From Bacteroidales bacterium UBA4243 (GTDB taxonomy: Bacteria; Bacteroidota; Bacteroidia; Bacteroidales; F082): a DNA stretch of 17,715 bases. The DNA lies in contig DGXB01000012.1 of the NCBI GenBank assembly GCA_002396205.1, forward strand, positions 1 through 17,715, given 5' to 3'. Each line of letters starts with the position of its first letter. Position 1 is the first letter of the stretch. Of the stretch, positions 9,016 through 15,804 are shown one piece after another. The notes beneath the pieces are model-generated. The model did not search any database. It worked only from the letters and a program-made list of their open reading frames with translations, and was not told the DNA's origin. Made by a program: the position numbers and the translations under genes.

Positions 9016-9094
9016 CTTGTAGGGCTGTTGTAATACGGCAGCCGCTATATTGGCAACCAAAACAGCGGCTGCCACGGTGTGACAGCCCTACAAG
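9016..9094. repeat. Inverted pair of GTAG-headed REP-like elements
   Basis: CTTGTAGGGCTGT (9016-9028) is the exact reverse complement of 9082-9094, and GGCAGCCGC (9037-9045) of 9065-9073; the spacer is 9046-9064. Each arm also forms its own small hairpin: left GGCTGTTGT-AAT-ACGGCAGCC (9023-9043), right at 9067-9087 with one mismatch. Each hairpin is preceded by GTAG on its own strand (9019-9022 plus, 9088-9091 minus), as in REP elements served by RAYT transposases. A third copy lies at 11422-11446. The pair sits between the giant gene and the small gene and could fold in their mRNA. Confidence 0.75.
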
Positions 9095-9149
9095 CCTCAC
9101 AAATATTACAACAAAACAAGAAAACAAACAAAACAAACACGATAATAAA

Positions 9150-9440
9150 ATGAAGAAACTAACATTGACAATCGCAATCCTCCTCGGCCTGAGCCTGACG
9201 ACCTTTGCCGACAACAACAACCAAGGCGGCGGCCTGTTCCAACGCGGCATGGTCGACGAGGAATACTACGGCATGGGCTACTACAACAACGGCATGAGAA
9301 CCACGGGTGCCCCGATGCTGCCGAATCACGGCCTGCCCGAAAACCAAGACGCCGACGAAACGCCTGTGGGCAGCGGCATCGCCGTGCTGCTCGGCCTCGG
9401 CGGAGCCTACCTCGTCGCCAAGAGGCGCAAGGAAGAATAA
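9150..9440 (+). CDS. Small secreted protein with tripartite C-terminal anchor, function unknown
   Basis: 96 residues. Residues 1-20 are a clear signal peptide ending TTFA before DNNN. The mature part (21-70) is short, rich in Gly, Asn and Tyr (EEYYGMGYYNNGM) and looks disordered. The end has three parts: PVGSG at 72-76, a hydrophobic helix at about 77-90 (IAVLLGLGGAYLVA), and a basic tail KRRKEE. This is the general layout of surface-sorting tails such as LPXTG or PEP-CTERM, although the motif is neither. Similar PxGSG-hydrophobic-basic tails occur on small Bacteroidales proteins as far as I recall; no function is assigned here. The gene is 142 bases after the giant T9SS gene, on the same strand and with an A-rich leader, so co-transcription is plausible. 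Confidence 0.75.
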   Translation: MKKLTLTIAILLGLSLTTFADNNNQGGGLFQRGMVDEEYYGMGYYNNGMRTTGAPMLPNHGLPENQDADETPVGSGIAVLLGLGGAYLVAKRRKEE

Positions 9441-9467
9441 ACGTTTCCTTTTCATAAACTTTTGAAG

Positions 9468-9497
9468 AAAGCCGGTGGCGCAAGTTGCCGGCTTTTT
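9468..9497. terminator. Bidirectional intrinsic terminator between convergent genes
   Basis: GCCGGTGGC (9471-9479), loop GCAA, then GTTGCCGGC (9484-9492) pair over nine positions, three of them G-U wobbles, flanked by AAA and TTTTT. On the plus strand it would end the giant/small gene transcript. On the minus strand the stem is followed by TTTCTTC and could end the helicase transcript. The T-run overlaps the helicase stop codon (9498-9496). Confidence 0.8.
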
Positions 9498-11406
9498 ACG
9501 ATGTCGGTGGCATGTCGTCAGGCTCGATGGTGACAAAATCGCCGCGCTCTTGGAAGTATTCCACTAACTTCTCATAAAACTTCGTCTTACCCATCGTCTC
9601 GGCGTTGCCGAAGACAATGAGTTTCATCCGAGCGCGGGTGATGGCCACATTCATGCGGCGCAAGTCGTTGAGGAAGCCGATGTTGCCGCTTGCGTTGTCG
9701 CGCACGAGGCTGATGAGGATCACATCGCGTTCCTGGCCTTGGAAACCATCGACCGTGTTGATGGTGATCTGGTGGCGTAAGGGCTTGAGCATCTTGTTGT
9801 TTCTCATGTATTTGCGCAATAGCCTGACTTGTGCCTTGTAAGGCGAGATGATGCCGAAGTCGGTCTGCTCCCGCAAGAGATGTTCCATGCCGATGAGCTT
9901 TACGTAGTCCATCAGGGTCTTCATCAGGAGTTTGGCCTCCTCGTGGTTGCTACGGCTGAGGCTGCGGCATTGCTGCTCGCCGAAGTCGCATCGCGACGTG
10001 TCGACCCACATCAGCGGCTTGTCGATGGGGGAGACCACGCGGTCGGCCACGGAAGGGTCGGCTTTCAGCTGGCCGTGGTAGAACTGCCGCGAGGAAAATT
10101 CCATAATGTCACGGTTCATACGGTATTGCACGTCGAGAAGGGTGACGCACGAGGGCTTGCTTTTCACCACTATCTGCATCAAGGTGCGTTCCAAGCCTTC
10201 GCGACCGGCCTCTTTGCATTTCACGGTGGGCGGCAACTGCTGGTGGTCGCCGGCGAGGACGACGCGATCGGCCTTGAGGATGGCCGTCCAGCAGGCGGCT
10301 TCGAGGGCTTGTGCGGCCTCGTCGATGAAGACGGTGCCGAAGTGGCGGCGTTCCATCAAGTGGTGGGCGCTGCCGATGAGGGTGCAGGCGATGACGCCCG
10401 AGGTGGCAAACAGCTCTTCGCGGATTTTCACTTCCAGCTCCATCTCGCGGTGCTGCAACTTGCGGATTTGGTTGTGCTCCTTGTCGCCGAGTTTGGGGCG
10501 ACTCTTGATTTCGCGCAACGACGAGCGCACGCTGAACAGCTCCAAATAGTCGGGATGGTTGCCATAGCGGTATTCGTAGGAACATTCCATCATCACATCG
10601 TTGATCCTTAATGGGTTGCCGATGCGCAAAACGGAAATTCCACGCCGATAGAGCTGCTCGCTGATCCAGTCGACGGCAGCATTGCTTGGGGCGCAGACCA
10701 ACACTTGCGTCTCGCGTTTCAGGGTCTCGCTGATGGCCTCCACGAGGGTGGTGGTCTTGCCTGTGCCGGGCGGACCGTGCACGATGGCCGTCTCGCGGGC
10801 GTTGAGCACCTTGCTGACGGCGGCGTTTTGGCTCGCGTTGAGCCAAGGGATGCGGTTCGTGTGCAGGTCGCGGAAGGTGGGTTGCTTGTCGCCGATGAGC
10901 ACGTTGCGCAGGTTGACGAAATCCTCGTCGGTGCGTTCCCTTACCTGCCTGAGGCTGCTCTGCATCACCTGATAGGAGTAGTCGTCGATGCCCAACAGCA
11001 CACCGATTTTGCCCCGCGAGGCTAAGTTTTCCAGAGCCATCAGGATGTTACGGCTGCTCACTGCTATTTCCATGCGGTAGTCTTGGACGCGGCTCACGGT
11101 GCAGTTGAAGTTGAGCACGCGCATCTGTCCGTTCTCGATGCTGAAGAAGTTGACGATCTTGCCTGGCTCGAAGTCGCTGCTCGTGTCTTCGGGCTGTGCG
11201 CCGTCGTAATAAACATCCACAACCAATTGGTTGGCAATGTTATAGGAAGTGTTGCCCAAGCGGATGGGGTACCAACAGTCGCCTTCGGCCACGTCGCCGT
11301 TCATCGGGGCACGCTTGACGGCTTCGAGGTATTCGGCCTTTTCGTATTCGTATTCCTTGCGGAGGAGGTCGGACTGGAGGTAGAGGGATTCGAGGGGATG
11401 GGACAT
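9496..11406 (-). CDS. UPF1/IGHMBP2-like superfamily 1 helicase (AAA_11/AAA_12)
   Basis: Cytoplasmic ATP-dependent nucleic-acid helicase of 636 residues, about the usual length for bacterial DNA2/NAM7-like proteins. An N-terminal beta-rich region (about 1-150, YPIRLGNTSYNIANQL) matches the domain that precedes the motor in IGHMBP2-type enzymes. Motor motifs in order: Walker A GPPGTGKTTT, Walker B FIDEAAQA, motif III AGDHQQLPPTV, QYRMN for motif IV, DGFQGQERDVILISLVR for V and NVAITRARMKLIVFG for VI. The ATG at 11406 (MSHPLES) is preferred. An upstream in-frame GTG at 11436 would add ten residues read out of a repeat element. No -7 element is visible upstream, so it may be read through from the dGTPase operon. 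Its cellular substrate is not evident. Confidence 0.93.
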   Translation of the reverse strand: MSHPLESLYLQSDLLRKEYEYEKAEYLEAVKRAPMNGDVAEGDCWYPIRLGNTSYNIANQLVVDVYYDGAQPEDTSSDFEPGKIVNFFSIENGQMRVLNFNCTVSRVQDYRMEIAVSSRNILMALENLASRGKIGVLLGIDDYSYQVMQSSLRQVRERTDEDFVNLRNVLIGDKQPTFRDLHTNRIPWLNASQNAAVSKVLNARETAIVHGPPGTGKTTTLVEAISETLKRETQVLVCAPSNAAVDWISEQLYRRGISVLRIGNPLRINDVMMECSYEYRYGNHPDYLELFSVRSSLREIKSRPKLGDKEHNQIRKLQHREMELEVKIREELFATSGVIACTLIGSAHHLMERRHFGTVFIDEAAQALEAACWTAILKADRVVLAGDHQQLPPTVKCKEAGREGLERTLMQIVVKSKPSCVTLLDVQYRMNRDIMEFSSRQFYHGQLKADPSVADRVVSPIDKPLMWVDTSRCDFGEQQCRSLSRSNHEEAKLLMKTLMDYVKLIGMEHLLREQTDFGIISPYKAQVRLLRKYMRNNKMLKPLRHQITINTVDGFQGQERDVILISLVRDNASGNIGFLNDLRRMNVAITRARMKLIVFGNAETMGKTKFYEKLVEYFQERGDFVTIEPDDMPPTS

Positions 11407-11421
11407 TGGAGTTGTTCTGTT

Positions 11422-11446
11422 GTAGGGCTGTCGCACTGCGGCAGCC
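11422..11446 (+). repeat. Third REP-like element, in the helicase leader
   Basis: GTAG (11422-11425) is followed by the hairpin GGCTGTCGC-ACT-GCGGCAGCC (11426-11446), nine pairs with one wobble. Sequence and layout match the two arms at 9016-9094. It ends 15 bases before the helicase ATG on the minus strand, so the hairpin would sit close to the ribosome-binding region of that mRNA. Confidence 0.7.
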
Positions 11447-11473
11447 GATTATATGTTGATTGTTTTAGTTTGG

Positions 11474-11522
11474 TGGCAGGGACTTACGTCGCCTGCTTAT
11501 TGGCTGTCGTCCCTACGGGACT
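11474..11522 (-). repeat. 49-bp palindromic direct repeat, copy 1
   Basis: Identical to 11542-11590 at 48 of 49 positions (T against C at the eleventh). Its ends are inverted: AGGGAC on the left, GTCCCT on the right. Read on the minus strand it begins with GTAG (11516-11513) followed by GGACGACAGCC and a complementary but imperfect right arm, so it looks like a second REP-type family. Confidence 0.7.
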
Positions 11523-11541
11523 TTGTGGCTTGACGTTTGAC

Positions 11542-11590
11542 TGGCAGGGACTCACGTCGCCTGCTTATTGGCTGTCGTCCCTACGGGACT
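11542..11590 (-). repeat. 49-bp palindromic direct repeat, copy 2, overlapping a stop codon
   Basis: Starts 68 bases after copy 1, separated by 19 bases. Its GTAG head (11584-11581, minus strand) contains the TAG stop of the secreted protein gene, so the last two codons (Val, Pro) and the stop are repeat-derived. Both copies are preceded by a similar GTTTG stretch, suggesting the duplicated unit is slightly longer. Confidence 0.7.
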
Positions 11591-13092
11591 ATATCGGGCT
11601 TGCCGCGCGTGATGTATCTCAGCGTCACTTCAGGTTGTTTTTCTTTCTCTTTTATCATCGTGCACTTGAACGTCACTTCCGACGGGCCTTCGTCGAGTAT
11701 TGAAACGCCTTGCGGGACGACTTCTTCCATCTTGTTGAAATTTGCGTCGGTGACATAGGCCGTGCCGTCAAAATCATAAACCAGATATTGTCCCGCCTTG
11801 ACGGTGCAAGGGAAATAAAGGATGCCGTTGGGCGTGCGAAGTTCCAGCTCACTGATGCTGCCCTTGCCTACCACTTCGATGCGGAGGGAAAAACGGCCTT
11901 TGAACGGAGTGCTCCACTGCCAATTGTCGTCTTTGAAGTTGCAAAGATAGCCTCTCGAAACATACTGAGGATAAAGGAGATAGCTTGAATCTTCAGCCTT
12001 TTCGATATGCCAATTCTCGTATGGGTCCTTGAACTGTTCCTTTTGTTCCTCGCTGAATGCGCCCGACAAACGAAGGGTTTCCCAAATGTTGATGGCGTCA
12101 AGCATTTCGTCGGTCAGGCCGTGTTTTTTCATCGTTTCCGCACTGAAAATGAGGCCGAAACCCGCGTCGAAGGCGGCTGATTTGGAAAGGAACCACTCCA
12201 ATTCCTCGATGGAGGTGGCTCTTTGGTATTTGTCGGCGGCTACAACATGGAAGTTGCCGATCATCCACGTCATCTGTGTCTTGCGGAAGAACTCTTGCTT
12301 TTCGGTAAGCGTTTCCACGATTTTGGTGCGCATCGAGACGTTCCAGAGTTGGTTTTCGTTGACACGGCTGAGGTAGTGCCACGAATTAGGAGTGAGCAGG
12401 TCGGCTTGCAGGAGCTTGTCGGGATTGTATTTTCGCATTGTGTCGAGGAAATGGCCGATGGCTGTGTCGCCATATTCGTTGTAGGCATAACTTTTCAGGT
12501 CGTTGAAAATCAATAATGTGTAATTTGTCTTAGCCAATCGCTGTGCCTCTTTTTGGGCCATTTGGTCTTGGATTTCCAAGTCGGGGAGGAGGGCGCGTTG
12601 CGGGGTGTCCCAAAGCTTGTAGACGACGGCATCCTTGGAGTGGGCCGACTTTTTCGTGCCGAATGCGCCGCGTGTGCAGTTGTAGAACATGTGTATGTGG
12701 GTCGAGGGTTCGGTGCTTCGGTAGGTGATCAGTTCGTCGTCGATGAGCAGGACATTGATGGTGGCGGGTTGGTCGAACAGCTCCGAACGGTAGACGGCAA
12801 ACTCGGTGTCCTTGTCGTCGAGGGGCAAGAGTAAACGCAAAGCACCTTGGCGGAGCAGGTGTTCCGACGGCCTGGGCGAAACGAGTTTGCTGTTGGTGGG
12901 GATGCGGTTGGCCAACACCTCAATACCCATGTCGAGTCCTGCTTGTCGGCATTTTTCGGCCAAGTAAGCACTGTCTTTTTCGCCCTCCTTGACGATGAGG
13001 TACGATTTCGAGTTTCGCAGCGGAAGGGTGTCTTGGGCTTGCGAAAACAAGCCGGACAGCATCAAAAGCAAGATGGCTAAAGTCCTTTTCAT
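11581..13092 (-). CDS. Secreted protein of unknown function, possible TIM-barrel fold
   Basis: 503 residues with a clear signal peptide (MKRTLAILLLMLSGLFSQAQ, cleavage after Q20), so periplasmic or outer-membrane. I do not recognise a named family. The centre (about 150-330) has alternating beta-strand and helix segments with aromatic and acidic residues (LLIFNDLKSYAYNEYGD, NSWHYLSRVNENQLWNVS, MIGNFHVVAADKYQ) that recall glycoside-hydrolase-like TIM barrels. The last 120 residues look like a beta-sandwich (WSTPFKGRFSLRIEV, YLVYDFDGTAYV). A hydrolase role is only a guess. The ATG shares one base with the dGTPase stop (TGATG), so the two are probably translated from one mRNA. The stop lies inside a REP-like repeat, which may have trimmed or altered the C-terminus. 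Confidence 0.8.
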   Translation of the reverse strand: MKRTLAILLLMLSGLFSQAQDTLPLRNSKSYLIVKEGEKDSAYLAEKCRQAGLDMGIEVLANRIPTNSKLVSPRPSEHLLRQGALRLLLPLDDKDTEFAVYRSELFDQPATINVLLIDDELITYRSTEPSTHIHMFYNCTRGAFGTKKSAHSKDAVVYKLWDTPQRALLPDLEIQDQMAQKEAQRLAKTNYTLLIFNDLKSYAYNEYGDTAIGHFLDTMRKYNPDKLLQADLLTPNSWHYLSRVNENQLWNVSMRTKIVETLTEKQEFFRKTQMTWMIGNFHVVAADKYQRATSIEELEWFLSKSAAFDAGFGLIFSAETMKKHGLTDEMLDAINIWETLRLSGAFSEEQKEQFKDPYENWHIEKAEDSSYLLYPQYVSRGYLCNFKDDNWQWSTPFKGRFSLRIEVVGKGSISELELRTPNGILYFPCTVKAGQYLVYDFDGTAYVTDANFNKMEEVVPQGVSILDEGPSEVTFKCTMIKEKEKQPEVTLRYITRGKPDIVP

Positions 13093-14411
13093 CAGTCGAT
13101 TCCGCTTAAGTCTTTGTAGAGTTTTACGGCGTAGAGGTCGGTCATGTTGGAGATGAAGTCGATGACGGACTGGACTCGGGTATAAGTGTCGTCGGTTGCC
13201 ACCATGAACTGTTCGGGGATGAGCGAGAGCAGCTTCTTGTTGTAGGGCGTGTTGGGGTTGAGTACGGCATCGACGAAACCCTCCAAAAGCGACCCGATGA
13301 CGTTGAAGCCCGTCAGCTCGATTTTGACGACCGACGGGTGACGATAGATGTGCTCAACCGACTCTTTACGGCATTGCTCAAGGGCATTCTTCTCGTATTC
13401 AGGCAGATGCGCAATCAGGCTTTTCTCGAAACTGCCTTCCATGATTTTGTCGTAGTTTCGGCAAAAGATGTCGCTCGCGCAATTGACCAACTTGTTGATG
13501 AGCATGGCGCGGAGGAAGGCCATCCGCTCGTTGACGTCGGTCACTTCGCGGTAGGCATCTTCCTTGTGCTTGAAAAAGCTCGCGTCTTTCGTGTTTTTCG
13601 GGTTGAAGAACGAAACGAAGCAGCTCTCGATTTTCTCGGTGCTGACGATGCCGCGTTTGTGTGCGTCTTCCATGTCGAGGACGAGGTAGCAGATGTCGTC
13701 GGCGGCTTCCATCATGTAGGAAAGCGGGTGTCGGGCATAGACGAGGTGCTCACTGTCGATGCGCGGAATGCCACATTCTTCGACGACTTCCTTAAACGCT
13801 TCTATTTCAGAGTAAAAGACGTTGTATTTCTTGCGTTCGCCTTTGTCGAAGGAAGGGTAGGGGTATTTCAATAAGGTGGCCAAAGTCGCTGATGTCAGCG
13901 AGAAGCCTCCGGCGCGGCGTCCCGTGAACTGGTGCGTCAGTTGGCGGAAGGCGTTGGCGTTGCCTTCAAACGCAATGAGGTCGCTCCATTGTTCTGGCAA
14001 CACTTTGTCTTTCAACTCTTTGCCTTTCCAATCATTGAAGTAACTGCTGATGGTGTCCTCGCCCGAATGGCCGAAAGGCGGGTTGCCCAAGTCGTGCGCG
14101 AGACAAGCCGAGGCCACGATGGTCTCGATGTCGGCCTGGCGCTCTTTCAGTTCGGGGTGCTTGTCGGCGAGTTTCTCCACCGTTCGGCAGGCGATGGAGC
14201 GGCCTACGCTGGCCACTTCCAAGCTGTGGGTCAAGCGGTTGTGGACCATTTGTGCACCAGGCAAGGGAAATACCTGGGTCTTGTTCTGTAGCCTACGGAA
14301 TGGGCTGCTGAAGATGATGCGGTCGTAGTCGCGTTGGAACGAGCTGCGGATGTCGGCGCTTTTGTGCGGCTGCGCGTAGCGTTTGTTGGAGAGAAGGTCG
14401 GTCCAGTTCAT
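13092..14411 (-). CDS. dgt: Deoxyguanosinetriphosphate triphosphohydrolase-like HD protein (dGTPase)
   Basis: Cleaves dGTP (or dNTPs) to the deoxynucleoside and triphosphate, controlling dNTP pools. The 439-residue protein carries the HD-domain metal ligands: H62 in NRLTHSLEV, H106-D107 in CLAHDLGNPPFGHSGE, and a later aspartate in EAADDICY. FRRLQNKTQVFPL near 38-50 is typical of the dGTPase family. The start at 14411 (MNWTDLL) is chosen over an in-frame ATG at 14450 because the -7 element lies between them, so the longer form would begin upstream of its own promoter. It is the first gene of a probable minus-strand operon and overlaps the next start by one base. Substrate preference cannot be read from the sequence. 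Confidence 0.93.
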   Translation of the reverse strand: MNWTDLLSNKRYAQPHKSADIRSSFQRDYDRIIFSSPFRRLQNKTQVFPLPGAQMVHNRLTHSLEVASVGRSIACRTVEKLADKHPELKERQADIETIVASACLAHDLGNPPFGHSGEDTISSYFNDWKGKELKDKVLPEQWSDLIAFEGNANAFRQLTHQFTGRRAGGFSLTSATLATLLKYPYPSFDKGERKKYNVFYSEIEAFKEVVEECGIPRIDSEHLVYARHPLSYMMEAADDICYLVLDMEDAHKRGIVSTEKIESCFVSFFNPKNTKDASFFKHKEDAYREVTDVNERMAFLRAMLINKLVNCASDIFCRNYDKIMEGSFEKSLIAHLPEYEKNALEQCRKESVEHIYRHPSVVKIELTGFNVIGSLLEGFVDAVLNPNTPYNKKLLSLIPEQFMVATDDTYTRVQSVIDFISNMTDLYAVKLYKDLSGID

Positions 14412-14428
14412 GGGTTGCGTTTTGCTGG

Positions 14429-14436
14429 CAAAATTA
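14429..14436 (-). promoter_or_regulatory. Candidate -7 promoter element for dgt
   Basis: The minus strand reads TAATTTTG, matching TAnnTTTG, 17 bases before the preferred dgt ATG. This placement decides the start codon choice. No good -33 element is seen. Confidence 0.5.
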
Positions 14437-14477
14437 CGGAAAATCACCATGCCAGCCTTGCCAAAACAAAAAAACCG

Positions 14478-14485
14478 TACTTTTG
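14478..14485 (+). promoter_or_regulatory. Candidate -7 promoter element for the EamA-family gene
   Basis: TACTTTTG matches TAnnTTTG, 29 bases before the ATG at 14515. A TTG at 14458-14460 lies 17 bases upstream, slightly closer than the usual -33 spacing. It is divergent from the dgt promoter, and the two -7 elements are about 40 bases apart. Confidence 0.5.
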
Positions 14486-14514
14486 CCGCCGATTTTCAAA
14501 ACACGATTTGAGCC

Positions 14515-15420
14515 ATGTGGGTAGTTCTATCATTGGTTTCGGCCTTCCTGTTGGGCTTCTACGACATCTTCAAGAAACAGACCGTCGTCAATAATGCCAT
14601 CATCCCAGTTTTGTTTTACAGCACGATGATCAGCGGGCTTATTTTCCTGCCTTTGGTGCTGCTGTCGCAGTTCAAGCCATATATTTTCGCAGGCGACTTC
14701 ATGCAGAAGCTCTTCATCGAGCCGCTGACCGCAAGGCAGCACCTGTTGATATTGGGCAAGACCTCGCTTATCCTCGCCTCGTGGATGTTCAGCTATTCGG
14801 CCATGAAGCATTTGCCCATCACCGTCGTGGGTCCCGTCAACCAGCTGAGGCCGGCAATCACGGTCATCCTGATGTTCATCGTCTTTCGCGAGAGCCTGAC
14901 CTGGCTGCAAGGTACGGGTGTGGTGTTGGCCATCATCTCGTTCTATTTCATGAACCGTTCGGGCAAGCTGGAAGGCATACAGTTCAAGTCGAACAAGTGG
15001 GTGTATATGCTGCTTGGATCGGCGGTGCTGGTCGCCTTTAGCGGGGTCTACGACAAGTTCCTCCTGAGCAAGGAAAGCATCTCGCCCTCGACCATCCAGG
15101 CGTGGTACACCATCTACGACTTCCTGATGATGGCCGTGTTGTTCTTCTTTGTATGGTATCCACGCCGCAAGGAGCAGCCTTTCGAGTGGCGTTGGGGCAT
15201 CGTGGCCATGGCCGTGTTTGTCACCGTGGCCGATGTCATCTACCTTACCGGTTTGAAGCAAGACGCTGCCGTGGTGGTGCTCATACCTCTTATCTTATAT
15301 GGCGTCCGTCTGATCGTTTCGTTCGTCTACGGCATCTTCGGCTTCAAGGAGCAGAACATCCGCAGCAAAATCATCCCGTTGCTGATGGTTTTGGCAGCTT
15401 TGGTGTGCCTATGTTTATAA
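14515..15420 (+). CDS. EamA/DMT-family transporter
   Basis: Inner-membrane permease of 301 residues, the usual length for the drug/metabolite transporter superfamily. The sequence is nearly all hydrophobic helices, about ten, arranged as two related halves. The first half has SAFLLGFYDIFKKQ and the typical FSYSAMKHLPITVVGPVNQLRPAITVILMFIVFRESLTWLQ, where PI...P and the ...FRE. loop are EamA hallmarks. The second half has SGVYDKFLL and a matching YLTGLKQDAAVVVLIPL. The substrate is unknown. It has its own promoter, is divergent from dgt, and stands alone. Confidence 0.88.
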   Translation: MWVVLSLVSAFLLGFYDIFKKQTVVNNAIIPVLFYSTMISGLIFLPLVLLSQFKPYIFAGDFMQKLFIEPLTARQHLLILGKTSLILASWMFSYSAMKHLPITVVGPVNQLRPAITVILMFIVFRESLTWLQGTGVVLAIISFYFMNRSGKLEGIQFKSNKWVYMLLGSAVLVAFSGVYDKFLLSKESISPSTIQAWYTIYDFLMMAVLFFFVWYPRRKEQPFEWRWGIVAMAVFVTVADVIYLTGLKQDAAVVVLIPLILYGVRLIVSFVYGIFGFKEQNIRSKIIPLLMVLAALVCLCL

Positions 15421-15443
15421 CTAATTGATAATCAATTATTTTA

Positions 15444-15453
15444 CCCCCCCCCC
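15444..15453 (+). repeat. C10 homopolymer tract
   Basis: Ten consecutive C residues in an otherwise AT-rich intergenic stretch, about 53 bases upstream of the -7 element at 15507. Such tracts are prone to slipped-strand length change. Confidence 0.6.
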
Positions 15454-15506
15454 TAAGATAGTGGAAAAATAATTCAATAAAAGCACTACATATCAGAAAA
15501 AAATGC

Positions 15507-15514
15507 TATTTTTG
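15507..15514 (+). promoter_or_regulatory. Candidate -7 promoter element for the right-end surface protein
   Basis: TATTTTTG followed by C matches TAnnTTTG. It lies 314 bases before the next large gene, which would give an unusually long leader for this phylum. No clear -33 element is visible. Confidence 0.5.
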
Positions 15515-15525
15515 CAGTCCTTTCC

Positions 15526-15549
15526 TTATGTATCGCTGGCGATACATAA
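15526..15549 (+). promoter_or_regulatory. Perfect 11-bp hairpin at the expected transcript start
   Basis: TTATGTATCGC, a TG centre, then GCGATACATAA form an 11-bp perfect stem. It starts 12 bases after the -7 element, so it is either a 5'-terminal RNA hairpin (stabiliser or control element) or a DNA operator. An ATG at 15528 lies inside the stem. Confidence 0.55.
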
Positions 15550-15642
15550 ATGATTGGTTTTTAATAAATTATGTTATGGAAATGTTACAAATAAATAATT
15601 ATCAATTTGAAAAGAGTTGCTTTTTCTTTGTTGAAGGACATT

Positions 15643-15804
15643 TCAGCTTTTTTGGTTTTTCATCGAGTGCCAGATGTCCTCAATCTTCTTCCGCAGGCAC
15701 GTAACAGGACGATAGCGGAGAAGGGATAACCCTTTCTTATCATACAACAGACCCAAATCACAGTTGTAGCCATTGGCTATGGTTGTGGTTTGTGTATTTA
15801 TATT
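15643..15804 (-). pseudogene. Possible decayed 3' end of an unidentified gene
   Basis: A minus-strand frame of 53 codons is open from a TGA at 15807-15805 to a TGA at 15645-15643. It has no sensible start, and its translation looks protein-like (NGYNCDLGLLYDKKGLSLL, then LRYRPVTCLRKKIEDIWHSM). Base composition is more balanced than in the AT-rich stretch to its left. I do not recognise the family. A 53-codon open run can occur by chance, so this is a weak call; an RNA leader on the opposite strand is the main alternative. Confidence 0.2.

Noticed and set aside
9829..10611. Plus-strand frame of 260 codons inside the helicase gene
   Set aside because: Antisense to conserved helicase motifs; the translation is a His/Val/Ala-rich shadow.
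11474..11590. Possible CRISPR array
   Set aside because: Only two repeat copies of 49 bp with a 19-bp spacer, imperfectly palindromic, overlapping a coding end, and no cas genes nearby.
9496..14411. Phage-defence island built on dGTPase and helicase
   Set aside because: Both proteins are common housekeeping families, the gene between them is secreted, and no toxin, nuclease, reverse transcriptase or mobility gene accompanies them.
14412..14450. Longer dgt start at 14450
   Set aside because: The -7 element at 14429-14436 lies downstream of that ATG, and the extra 13 residues (MVIFRNFASKTQP) look like untranslated leader.
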